Part shown: one piece after another, positions 1 through 6,550 of the stretch | How positions within the stretch are numbered: the stretch's first letter is position 1 | How the letters are laid out: each line of letters begins with the position of its first letter | NCBI GenBank assembly: GCA_025457785.1 | Contig: JALOTS010000116.1 | Coordinates: 1-7,938, forward strand | Length of the DNA: 7,938 bases | DNA from: Pontiellaceae bacterium | GTDB lineage: Bacteria; Verrucomicrobiota; Kiritimatiellia; Kiritimatiellales; Tichowtungiaceae | Direction of reading: 5' to 3' | Program-made: the position numbers and the translations under genes | Notes under the pieces: model-generated | Databases searched by the model: none | What the model saw: only the letters and a program-made list of their open reading frames with translations | What the model was told of the DNA's origin: nothing

Positions 1-78
1 AAAGACTGCTGGAAAGATGAACTGAAGCCGAACAATCTACCTCTTGTCTCTGACTGCCGCCTGCTATAACATCCCCCC

Positions 79-141
79 ATGCCCATCATTAAAATAGTCT
101 CAGGGGGGCAGACCGGAGTTGATCAGGCGGTATCCCCTTAA
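79..141 (+). pseudogene. N-terminal remnant of a YpsA-like 'putative molybdenum carrier' family gene
   Basis: The ATG at 79 opens a 20-codon frame reading MPIIKIVSGGQTGVDQAVSP and then TAA. The segment IVSGGQTGVDQA is the characteristic N-terminal Rossmann nucleotide-binding signature of the YpsA/'putative molybdenum carrier' family, which normally continues with an ALD-like helix and runs for well over 100 residues. Here the similarity stops after the Ala codon at 127-129 and the frame terminates four codons later. What is seen is the exact start of the gene fused to unrelated sequence, so I read it as a truncated relic rather than a working peptide. The breakpoint at about 129-131 lies just before the upstream region of the next gene, suggesting that the deletion or insertion that brought in the ATPase destroyed this gene. 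The family's biochemical role is poorly established. The match rests on a short motif, so a chance resemblance is possible but unlikely. Confidence 0.6.
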
Positions 142-167
142 CAATATAAATGATTTTGCTTATTGTA

Positions 168-183
168 CTGTACATATTGACAG
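168..183 (+). promoter_or_regulatory. LexA/SOS-box-like palindrome upstream of the ATPase
   Basis: The sequence CTGTACATATTGACAG has the perfect CTGT-N8-ACAG architecture with an A/T-rich core. Extended to 166-185 it matches 15 of 20 positions of the Escherichia coli consensus. It lies 15 bases before the ATG at 199 and overlaps a plausible promoter: TTGTAC at 163-168, a 17-base spacer and TATATT at 186-191. Binding there would block transcription. This box type is established for Gammaproteobacteria; other phyla use different LexA motifs. It could therefore be inherited from a donor or be coincidental. Confidence 0.4.
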
Positions 184-189
184 GTTATA

Positions 190-1312
190 TTGTGCATCAT
201 GTATCTAAGAAGACTAGCTGAGCAGCCTCTGAAAAACATTCTGTCCGGCGACAAGGTTGGCATAATTCTCGGAGCCCGCCAGGTCGGAAAATCGACACTG
301 CTGGAACATGTATTGGCGGGTCAGTCGGCAACATTCCTCAACTTTGATGTTGAGGTGGACAAGGCCCGGTTTCAGGCCGCTGCGTCGTTGTCGCCCGTTG
401 ACGGCCTGCGTTCACTCGGCAGTCCGGCTGTGCTGGTGATTGATGAAGCTCAGCGCCTCCCCGAAACCTCGCGTATCATCAAGGGTTGGTACGATGCGCG
501 AGTACCCGCCAAACTCATCCTTCTGGGTTCCTCCTCGCTGGATCTGCTGGATCAGGCAGCGGAAAGCCTCACCGGACGCAACCGGAAGCTGATACTGCCG
601 CCGTTGCTGTTTTCTGAAACACTCGGTGCGCAGACTTGGGCCGGAGCCGATACGACACCGGACCACCTGAATAAATTCTTTGCGCCGCAACTTCGGGCCT
701 GCCTGATGCAACGACTGGCTTTCGGCAGCTATCCCGAGGTCGTTACAAGCACCGGGCCGGTGCATCTGTTGCGCGAACTGAGTTCGGACTACCTCTGGAA
801 GGACGTGCTCCAAACCGGTTTAGTCAAGACTCCGGATCTCATTAAAAAACTGCTGTTGCTGCTGGCACATCAGGCGGGCACCGAGGTCTCCGTAAACGAA
901 CTCTCAACACAGCTTCAGATGGCAAGATCCACTGTGGAACGTTATCTGAATCTGCTGGAACAAACGTTTGTCATTTTCAGACTGCCGTCATTCAGCACCA
1001 ATCCCCGCAAAGAAATCACCAAGAGCCAAAAGGTGTTTTTCTGGGATACCGGAATCCTGGGTAATCGCTGAAATTGCCAAGCGTAATGCCTTGTCAGGCT
1101 CACCGGCGGAACTTTACTTCTGGAGAACACGGGCGCAGTCGGAGGTTGATCTGGTGGTAAAACAAGGCGACAGCCTGCGGGCGTTCGAGGTTAAATGGTC
1201 TCCGCGACGAACGTCGGGCAGGGCTTTCCGCGATGCCTATGGAGTAGACGTTGAAACGATCAGCTCGGACAACCCCCTCACGGCAGAGGTTGCCGGTATA
1301 ATTGCCGATTAA
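190..1312 (+). pseudogene. AAA-type ATPase with DUF4143 domain, inactivated by internal deletion and frameshift
   Basis: The first frame runs from a TTG at 190 (or the ATG at 199) to TGA at 1069-1071. It shows Walker A GARQVGKST (residues 28-36), Walker B VLVIDEAQ (81-88), a sensor-1-like LLGSSS (111-116) and SLTGR (126-130), followed by the helical and winged-helix part of DUF4143 up to KVFFWDTGI. The remainder of the family's C-terminus, beginning ESWVIAEIAKRN and including YFWRTRAQSEVDLVV and AFEVKWS (a PD-(D/E)xK-like fold), continues in the next frame up to TAA at 1312. About 20 residues normally found between FWDTGI and the ENWVIAE-like segment are absent. The lesion is therefore a deletion at about 1051-1057, of length 3n+2 if it was a single event, not just a one-base slip. 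Members are widespread, mobile, poorly characterised ATPases. A truncated ATPase domain could still be made. The start is uncertain: AGG at 182-184 fits the TTG, whereas the ATG at 199 would sit almost at the predicted transcription start. Confidence 0.88.
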
Positions 1313-1343
1313 CGGCGCATTTTGCGTACTTAAAGCCGTGATT
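1312..1343 (+). terminator. weak possible terminator after the ATPase pseudogene
   Basis: ACGGC at 1312-1316 can pair with GCCGT at 1335-1339, enclosing a second small hairpin with CGCA (1316-1319) and TGCG (1323-1326). A short T-rich stretch follows. The stem is only five pairs and the T tract is interrupted, so this is a weak candidate. Confidence 0.25.
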
Positions 1344-1560
1344 TTACTGTATACCTTGTTTTCTGTTCCGAAAAGGACGTGTAAAGGGCAGAATTCAGGT
1401 CTAAAAAAGCCATTCAAGACACGGAAGCAGGCTTTGAAAAATTAAAAATCCAATAATTTGACAGGAAGGGGTCATTTTCAGGAAACGTAAACGGGTTTTT
1501 TTGAGACTCGTCTGATTTGATCGCTTTTTAATCCGAATGGTTTCGCACCAATACGTTCAG
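1313..1560. other. 248-base convergent intergenic region with no recognised gene
   Basis: This gap separates the 3' end of the ATPase pseudogene from the 3' end of the secreted-protein gene. Apart from the weak hairpin at its left edge, I see only an inverted repeat AAAGCC (1406-1411) / GGCTTT (1430-1435) with an 18-base loop, and an isolated TTGACA at 1458-1463 without a matching -10 box. No coding frame is convincing. Confidence 0.6.
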
Positions 1561-2286
1561 TCACTGGGCGGACTTTATCAGCGCAGCTTTCCGTTTTGAA
1601 GTAAGCAACGTGGTTTCCTGATGATTCGGTGCATAGGTAAACCAGACCACTTTCGGGAAGCCCGGCATTTTTTTGTTGTCCACCTTCAGGGTGCCCTGAT
1701 CGAAGGCGTAGAGGTTATAGACCCAGAAGTTATGCTGCTTCCCGTCCCTGCACTCTTCCACCGGTCTCAGACAGACGTTAATGAACCGGGGCTTCCCTTC
1801 GACCGAAATAAAGTCGAGCGGACCGAATTCATAGCTTTCTGTACAGAACAGTGCGTAACCCTGTCCGGTCGAAAGGAGAAACGTAACCAAAGAAAGAGCC
1901 GCATTCCCGCCGTTCCCCCCGCAGGAATAGGCAATCACGTAGTCAGGCTGCCCGTCCTGATTGAGATCGGAAGTATATGCCTCGGCAAGCCAGAACATGC
2001 CTAGCGGGGAAATCTCCCTTTTCGGGAACTGAACACGCCCGCCGGAAACCAGCTCTGCGAAGACAGCCTCACCCGGAACGCCGGAGAGCCTGATTTCAGT
2101 CTTGGCTGAATCAGCAACCTGAATGCGGACCGCTTCATCACTGATTACATTGACCTCCAGCTTATGCAGAGGGAAGGTCTTGGGCCAATCCGCTTCGGTA
2201 AACGGGGCATGGTATCCGGGAGAGGCTGATACGACACCAGACAGACATGCGATTGTTACGAGGAAAAGGATTTTACGTGATATCAT
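1561..2286 (-). CDS. secreted hypothetical protein with DxNxDGxxD calcium-binding-like loop
   Basis: This 241-residue protein is not assigned to a named family. Residues 1-21 form a clear signal peptide: basic MISRK, a hydrophobic stretch, then VSA before the predicted cleavage at 21/22, so it is exported and, lacking a lipobox, probably soluble or periplasmic. Residues 107-115 (DLNQDGQPD) form an EF-hand-like or FG-GAP/VCBS-type Ca-binding loop, followed by a hydrophobic YVIAYSCGG and a Gly/Asn-rich turn. This arrangement is known from many small secreted proteins that report 'DxNxDGxxDYxI'. Mature cysteines at 121, 148, 172 and 179 could form disulfides. The ATG at 2286 is supported by AAGG eight bases upstream on the coding strand. 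The gene is monocistronic and convergent with the ATPase relic. Its function is unknown; the export and Ca-loop calls are firmer than any role. Confidence 0.85.
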   Translation of the reverse strand: MISRKILFLVTIACLSGVVSASPGYHAPFTEADWPKTFPLHKLEVNVISDEAVRIQVADSAKTEIRLSGVPGEAVFAELVSGGRVQFPKREISPLGMFWLAEAYTSDLNQDGQPDYVIAYSCGGNGGNAALSLVTFLLSTGQGYALFCTESYEFGPLDFISVEGKPRFINVCLRPVEECRDGKQHNFWVYNLYAFDQGTLKVDNKKMPGFPKVVWFTYAPNHQETTLLTSKRKAALIKSAQ

Positions 2287-2465
2287 TGATTTAACCTTAT
2301 CACAGTGGTCATAGTTAGATCATTGTCGCTTGGAATTTATGATACAGTCCGGTCAGATTCAATCCCCATCGGATAAGAACACGAGGTCGGTAAAAAGATG
2401 GTTCCGAGGGTATGATTCGTTCCGGCTGTTAAAACCCTAACTCACAAATAACAAAAGGCATGAAG

Positions 2466-3476
2466 TTAGTTGGAACTCCCATATTTTACTAGCTCTACAT
2501 TATAGAGTGATAATAAACTTTTATCGCCAGTGGTTCCATTATACGTCCGGAAGCAGAAATTGTCATATGGTGCAGCTTGGTAGTTGATATCGCACTTGAT
2601 TAGTGCCCACTGAGAGTCCTTTGCCGCTAAATAAATATCTTTGGCCCCAGCCATACTCTTATCCAAGTAGCCAGTGCAAGCAGTTCCAGCAATTTTAAAA
2701 GAATAAAACGAATTCGCTGAGCTAAGGTAAGCATAGTTGTAATTATCGCCCAGAGTCACATAAAAGAATGCTTTTAACATGGGCGTACGCCCTGCGGCCA
2801 TCTCCACAATAAGATCCCCACGGCTACCACAAAGTCTCCGCTGCTCCCAGAGGTCATCAATGCTTCCAAAAAATCTCGGGGTAAGCTCGGGAGAGCACCA
2901 ATCCACATACCATCGTCCATTAACTCGGGAAACCCAATAATCACAAGAAAAAACCTCACCTTCTTTACTTTTGCAGGATGCGTGAACGGTCACGCTATTA
3001 TCCGAACTCCTCTTCGAGATTTTGGTCTTGATGGATGATATGCCGTATTTGTTTGTGCTGTAATATTCAGATAGGTCATCCGCAGTGATTTGTGGTGATT
3101 TTAGAATATAAGAATACACCTCACCCGCTGTCTCGGCGGACAAGTAGCTAATTACAGCACCCTCTGGCCCCATTTTTTTAATAAGGCTCCCCCCTATCTG
3201 ACAAATTAATGCTACAGTGATTGATATAGCCAGCAGAACAACGGCCTTCCCCGCATATCCACAACACCAAAGGTTTCTTATACGACTTGTAACTGAATTC
3301 ACACCCACAGATCCACCGTCTGGCACGAACCCTCCCTTAATAACGTTTAAATAGTCCCTAAGTCGTTTTTTAACGATGTCGATTCGGAACCTCTTCCGTT
3401 TAATTTTCCGGTTACAGAAACGGCAGATTACTGCTTCGTCCTTAATTTCCTCGGCGCAGTATGGACAGGTTTTCAT
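2466..3476 (-). CDS. zinc-ribbon membrane-anchored protein of unknown function
   Basis: This 336-residue protein begins with a zinc ribbon, CPYC-x10-CRFC (residues 4-21), followed by a very basic stretch (NRKIKRKRFR). A single membrane span lies at about 78-95 (VVLLAISITVALICQIGG), and a soluble C-terminal domain of about 240 residues follows. By the positive-inside rule the zinc ribbon is cytoplasmic and the C-terminal domain periplasmic. The latter includes a WYVDWCSPELTP segment and several cysteines, and I do not recognise it. I chose the ATG at 3476 over an in-frame GTG at 3530 because it has AAGGAG four bases upstream and because MKTCPYCAEEIKDEA is the usual start of such proteins. It lies 65 bases downstream of the membrane protein gene and is probably co-transcribed with it. 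Two sampled 60-base lines of the gene are 47% G+C and one is 33%, lower than samples from the right-hand genes, consistent with acquisition. Zinc binding is inferred from the motif only. Confidence 0.85.
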   Translation of the reverse strand: MKTCPYCAEEIKDEAVICRFCNRKIKRKRFRIDIVKKRLRDYLNVIKGGFVPDGGSVGVNSVTSRIRNLWCCGYAGKAVVLLAISITVALICQIGGSLIKKMGPEGAVISYLSAETAGEVYSYILKSPQITADDLSEYYSTNKYGISSIKTKISKRSSDNSVTVHASCKSKEGEVFSCDYWVSRVNGRWYVDWCSPELTPRFFGSIDDLWEQRRLCGSRGDLIVEMAAGRTPMLKAFFYVTLGDNYNYAYLSSANSFYSFKIAGTACTGYLDKSMAGAKDIYLAAKDSQWALIKCDINYQAAPYDNFCFRTYNGTTGDKSLLSLYNVELVKYGSSN

Positions 3477-3541
3477 GAGGCTCCTTAATTCGAACGGTTT
3501 GTTTAAAAAACACCAGGACTTTTTTTTCACAATATTGCTGC

Positions 3542-4489
3542 CTAGTCCGACCGTCCGTCTTGTTCTTCTGTTTTCTGTAATTGTTGCTTCGGCTTCAGGA
3601 ACTTTTCTATTTTGTTAAGGTCACTGCGAGCAAGAGACTTATTGCTCAGTCCAAGCACTGGATATAGCGTTCCACGTACAAACCAAATCAAAAAAACGAG
3701 AGCCCCAAGCGGGAAAACAACCCCCTCCAAGACTTTGACCACGGCAAGCTTTGCAACACTTTGGGCAAGAGCGGTGATAGCACCGGATCCACAGAAACGT
3801 ATGATTTCTTCTGCCTTTTCTTTGATGGCATCAGCTTTAGCTGTAAATCCCTTTTGCTTGGTAATAGAGTCAATACTGAACACTTCGGAAAAAGCAGAAA
3901 AGGTCTGTCTGATTTCTTCCCGCAAGGGGTCTGTGATTGATTGACTCAGTCGTGCTGTTACAAAAACTGTGAGCGGAAAAATGGCTGTAAAAAGGAGGTA
4001 TCCAAGCAGGCACAGCGCCGCAATCCGTTTGAGAGTCACGCATAGACCGGCTAACGTTGCACGCCAATAACCCGCAATCAACATAGCGAGATAGAAACAT
4101 AGCGAGATTACAAGGAATGAATTTGCGAGAGGTGCTGCTCCGAGCAATATATACTTAATAGCTGTTGACGTAATGAGGCTAAGAAGAAGAATGCGCCAAG
4201 CAATATCAATATAGTCGAGGAGTGGCTGGGCGATGTCCCCCCATTCCACACCGAGTGTGCTCCCTTCAATTACGTCTGTGACTCCTTTTACAATCGCAAC
4301 CGGAACCATGAGATGAAGGGTGCTTTCAATGGATCTATCCAAGAACTGACGATTACTCTGCGTTAGTTGACCGCAAACCCGGGTTGTACCTTTTTGAATA
4401 ACTCCGGTTAGCGAGAGGATTAGGAGAATCGCCGTTGCAATTAATGCTTTGTGTCGAATGAATATTTTTTTAAACCCGTTCAGACTCAT
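3542..4489 (-). CDS. multi-pass membrane protein of unknown function
   Basis: This 315-residue protein has about five hydrophobic segments, at roughly 15-33, 96-115, 119-141, 154-178 and 246-270. A soluble, charged and probably helical stretch at about 181-245 (including AKADAIKEKAEEII) and a hydrophilic C-terminal tail (NKIEKFLKPKQQLQKTEEQDGRSD region) complete it. I recognise no catalytic motif. The loop at 57-95 (TLHLMVPVAIVKG..., VIEGSTLGVEWGDI) faintly recalls uncharacterised bacterial membrane proteins with a 'xxEGTxxxxxxGD' pattern, but I would not name a family. The start at 4489 is well supported by AAGGAG five bases upstream. It is the first gene of a minus-strand pair with the zinc-ribbon protein and is divergent from the XRE regulator, whose operator-like palindromes lie just upstream. 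This implies regulated expression. Confidence 0.85.
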   Translation of the reverse strand: MSLNGFKKIFIRHKALIATAILLILSLTGVIQKGTTRVCGQLTQSNRQFLDRSIESTLHLMVPVAIVKGVTDVIEGSTLGVEWGDIAQPLLDYIDIAWRILLLSLITSTAIKYILLGAAPLANSFLVISLCFYLAMLIAGYWRATLAGLCVTLKRIAALCLLGYLLFTAIFPLTVFVTARLSQSITDPLREEIRQTFSAFSEVFSIDSITKQKGFTAKADAIKEKAEEIIRFCGSGAITALAQSVAKLAVVKVLEGVVFPLGALVFLIWFVRGTLYPVLGLSNKSLARSDLNKIEKFLKPKQQLQKTEEQDGRSD

Positions 4490-4498
4490 TCTATCTCC

Positions 4499-4528
4499 TT
4501 AACTTAGTAATCTCACATTGGATAAAAT
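4499..4528 (+). promoter_or_regulatory. putative promoter of the XRE regulator
   Basis: A -35-like TTAACT at 4499-4504 (4/6 match) and a -10-like TAAAAT at 4523-4528 (5/6 match) are separated by 18 bases. Transcription would start near 4535, inside the first operator-like palindrome, which fits autorepression. This is inferred from sequence only. Confidence 0.4.
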
Positions 4529-4529
4529 G

Positions 4530-4569
4530 CACCACTGTAGTGTGCAGAAACATTTGCACTATCGTGGTG
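4530..4569. promoter_or_regulatory. paired operator-like palindromes between the XRE regulator and the membrane operon
   Basis: Two related sites, CACTGTAGTG (4533-4542) and CACTATCGTG (4557-4566), start 24 bases apart. The first is palindromic in its outer four pairs, the second in its outer three. They also form a larger inverted repeat: CACCACTGTAGTG (4530-4542) matches the reverse complement of 4557-4569 at 11 of 13 positions. The first site covers the likely start of the regulator transcript. The second lies downstream of a perfect TTGACA on the minus strand (4578 to 4573). Tandem palindromes in a divergent promoter are typical of XRE autoregulators, which makes this the best candidate operator. 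Binding is inferred. Confidence 0.5.
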
Positions 4570-4580
4570 TGCTGTCAAGT

Positions 4581-4814
4581 ATGCAAAGGCTTGAAGCAGC
4601 GAAAGTTCGTAAGGAACTGGGGAACACCATCCGGACCTACCGGATCTCTATGAAAATCAGTCAGGAAAAGCTGGCTGAACTGGCTGATATGCATCGGAAT
4701 TACATTGGGAAAATCGAACGCGGTGAGCAGAACATCACCATCAACAACCTCTGCCGGTTTGCAGAGGTCTTCAAGCGCTCCCTCTCCGAGATTCTGGCTG
4801 ACGCGGGGTTTTAA
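4581..4814 (+). CDS. small XRE-family helix-turn-helix transcriptional regulator
   Basis: This 77-residue protein is almost entirely a Cro/C1-type (XRE, HTH_3) DNA-binding domain. It has a first helix around KELGNTIRTYRI (11-22), helix 2 ISQEKLAELA (26-35), recognition helix MHRNYIGKIERGEQ (37-50), and the supporting helices INNLCRFAEVFKRSLSEIL. It has no sensing domain, as in many phage, restriction-modification controller and toxin-antitoxin regulators. In-frame starts exist at 4518 (TTG) and 4527 (ATG), but they would translate the operator palindromes into an unusual His/Cys-rich leader. The ATG at 4581 gives the standard family length and lies after the predicted promoter, so I prefer it, although no strong ribosome binding site precedes it. 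It is divergent from the membrane-protein operon and probably represses both itself and that operon (inference). Confidence 0.9.
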   Translation: MQRLEAAKVRKELGNTIRTYRISMKISQEKLAELADMHRNYIGKIERGEQNITINNLCRFAEVFKRSLSEILADAGF

Positions 4815-4838
4815 GTCACCAAATTTTAAGGTTGAAAT

Positions 4839-4870
4839 TTGCTACATAACCGAGCATAAGTTGCTACATA
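4839..4870. repeat. two direct copies of TTGCTACATA
   Basis: TTGCTACATA occurs at 4839-4848 and again at 4861-4870, 22 bases (about two helical turns) apart, directly after the XRE gene. It could be a protein-binding site on one DNA face or a remnant of a recombination site. No partner copy was noticed elsewhere in the window. Confidence 0.5.
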
Positions 4871-4873
4871 TTT

Positions 4874-4892
4874 CCGGTAGACGACCTGCCGG
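4874..4892 (+). terminator. possible hairpin downstream of the XRE gene
   Basis: CCGGTAG (4874-4880) can pair with CTGCCGG (4886-4892), seven pairs including one G-U, around the loop ACGAC. No T run follows, so it would be at most a factor-assisted terminator or a 3'-end stabiliser. Confidence 0.3.
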
Positions 4893-5003
4893 TATGGCGA
4901 AAAACAGCAAAGGTGCAAGTTGTTTGTAATAAGGTGGTAATAAAAAATATTTTCTGCGGTTTTACAGGGTTTCCAGTTGAATCCCGTCTCCCGCTCCGCT
5001 CTC

Positions 5004-6410
5004 TTAATTCAAAATCACCGCCTGCTTATACTCCGGCACGGTGCAGAGCCAGCCGGTCTTTTCACTGAGCAGTTTTTTGAACGTATTGGCGGCATCGGGC
5101 TCGCCGTGGGTAATAAATATCCGGCGCGGAGCTTTTCTCAGCGAAGAAACCCAGCGGATCAATTCGTTTTGATCCGCATGCGCGGAAAAACCGGAGATTT
5201 TTTCAATTCGCGCTTTAACCGCGTGTTCTTCCCCGAAAATACGGACCGGGTTTGTTCCATCTGAAATAAGCCGTCCGAGCGTTCCGATCGATTGATAGCC
5301 TACAAACAGAATCGTGCTTTCGGGGCGGCTGATGTTGTTTTTAAGATGATGTTTGATGCGCCCGCCTGTACACATTCCGGAACCGGCGATAATAACGGCT
5401 GTTCCTTTGATATGATTGATGGCTTTCGACTGATCGACCGTGCTGGACATCATCAGACCCGGCAGATCGCACAAATGCTCTCCCTTTTTCAAAAGCGCCC
5501 GCGTCTCTTCGTCGTACAGTTCCGGATGATTTTTGAAAACCTTTGTTACATGAATGGCCATCGGACTGTCCACAAAAGTCAACAGATGCGGAATACGGTC
5601 TTCGCGCAGCAATCCGGCGAGGTGATAGAGCAGCTCCTGCGTGCGCTCAACCGCGAAGCTGGGTATAACCAGATTGCCGCCCGCCTTCCGCGTTTCATTG
5701 ATAATTCGTGCAAGTTCGCCCGGAATTTCCTTCACTTCAGGATGAATTCGGTCGCCGTAGGTCGATTCAATAAGAACATAATCCGCTTCATGAAACAGAT
5801 CGGGATCATTAATAATCGGCATATCCCACCGTCCGACATCACCGGAAAAAAGAAGAGTTCGCGACTCCGGCCCCTGCCGAACAGTCAACCGGATGCTGCT
5901 GGAACCGAAAATGTGTCCCGCTTCGCGGAACACGGCCGTGATCCCGGAAACAACCGGAACGGAGGTGTTGTACCCGACCGGCATTAAAAGAGGAACGGTT
6001 TGTTCAACATCCGCCTGTGTGTAAAGCGGTTCATAAGGGAACGGACCGGTTTTCCCCTGTTTTTCATGGCGCGCCTTTTTGTGTTTTACATCTTCTTCCT
6101 GCAGAAAAGCCGAATCTTTCATGATAATCTGAGCGATCTCCGAAGTGGCCGGCGTACAGAAAATTTTTCCCCGGAAACCCTCCTTCACCAGCTTCGGCAA
6201 ACGTCCGCAGTGGTCGAGATGAGCATGAGTCAGTAAAACCGCATCAATTGTTTCCGGCGGAACCGGAAAGGCATCCCAGTTGCGCTGAATCAGATCACGT
6301 TCCTGGTAGAGGCCGCAATCCACCAGAATTCGCATCCCCTCCGCCTCCACCAGATAACAGGAGCCGGTCACATTCCGCGCCGCGCCGAAAAAGTTCAGTT
6401 TAATATTCAT
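5004..6410 (-). CDS. beta-CASP metallo-beta-lactamase ribonuclease (RNA-processing MBL hydrolase)
   Basis: This 468-residue protein is a complete member of the MBL/beta-CASP RNase family (TTHA0252-like), which hydrolyses RNA using two zinc ions in the cytoplasm. Metal ligands are visible: HAHLDH at 62-67, the motif-3 His in EAGHIFGSS (166), the motif-4 Asp in FSGDVG (191), and the final His in THGE (435). The beta-CASP insert follows, with motif A ESTYGDR (215-221), motif B SGMCTGGRIKHH (344-355) and motif C SGFSAHAD (406-413) in the RMMBL region. Length is near the family norm of about 430-470 and no active-site residue is missing. The ATG at 6410 has AGGAG four bases upstream. It is transcribed alone, away from tRNA-Leu. 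Endo- versus exonuclease activity and targets cannot be told from sequence; a role in RNA turnover or 3'/5' processing is inferred from the family. Confidence 0.96.
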   Translation of the reverse strand: MNIKLNFFGAARNVTGSCYLVEAEGMRILVDCGLYQERDLIQRNWDAFPVPPETIDAVLLTHAHLDHCGRLPKLVKEGFRGKIFCTPATSEIAQIIMKDSAFLQEEDVKHKKARHEKQGKTGPFPYEPLYTQADVEQTVPLLMPVGYNTSVPVVSGITAVFREAGHIFGSSSIRLTVRQGPESRTLLFSGDVGRWDMPIINDPDLFHEADYVLIESTYGDRIHPEVKEIPGELARIINETRKAGGNLVIPSFAVERTQELLYHLAGLLREDRIPHLLTFVDSPMAIHVTKVFKNHPELYDEETRALLKKGEHLCDLPGLMMSSTVDQSKAINHIKGTAVIIAGSGMCTGGRIKHHLKNNISRPESTILFVGYQSIGTLGRLISDGTNPVRIFGEEHAVKARIEKISGFSAHADQNELIRWVSSLRKAPRRIFITHGEPDAANTFKKLLSEKTGWLCTVPEYKQAVILN

Positions 6411-6469
6411 GGTACTCCTGGTTTGGTTTTTGTTGCGTTTTTCCCCGCTGAGACACCTTTTTTTTCAGA

Positions 6470-6498
6470 ACTCTAGAAGGTTTTCCTCCCCTGAGCAA
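6470..6498 (-). promoter_or_regulatory. weak candidate promoter of the beta-CASP RNase gene
   Basis: On the minus strand TTGCTC (6498 to 6493) and TAGAGT (6475 to 6470) are 17 bases apart, with 3/6 and 4/6 matches to the sigma-70 consensus. The distance to the start codon is about 60 bases. It is the best match I saw in this gap but is not strong. Confidence 0.25.
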
Positions 6499-6550
6499 TA
6501 AAACCCTTGAGTAACAGGCTTTTTTTGTATTTCCTATCCAGACGTTTTCC

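Noticed and set aside
1..69. Open frame of 22 codons ending in TAA just before the molybdenum-carrier relic, possibly the tail of an upstream gene
   Set aside because: It is the only open frame at the left edge and the spacing would suit an operon, but 22 codons without recognisable motif is well within chance.
2410..2445. GTTAAAACCCTAAC, resembling integron attC boundary motifs
   Set aside because: GTTAAAA fails the GTTRRRY rule at the last base, there is no long imperfect hairpin, and flanking genes are not arranged as cassettes.
3477..3530. N-terminal extension of the zinc-ribbon protein from a GTG at 3530
   Set aside because: The ATG at 3476 has a strong AAGGAG and gives the usual zinc-ribbon start; the extension crosses that ribosome binding site.
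4894..4929. Eleven-codon open frame MAKNSKGASCL after the regulator gene
   Set aside because: Too short, no ribosome binding site, no sign of conservation.
4950..5003. Rho-independent terminator of the beta-CASP RNase gene
   Set aside because: On the minus strand the region after the stop has no stable G+C hairpin followed by a T run; AAAATATTTT near 4950 is only A/T palindrome.
5292..5987. Long plus-strand open frame opposite the beta-CASP RNase gene
   Set aside because: The opposite strand has all active-site motifs; this frame has low-complexity, unrecognisable protein and is a shadow.
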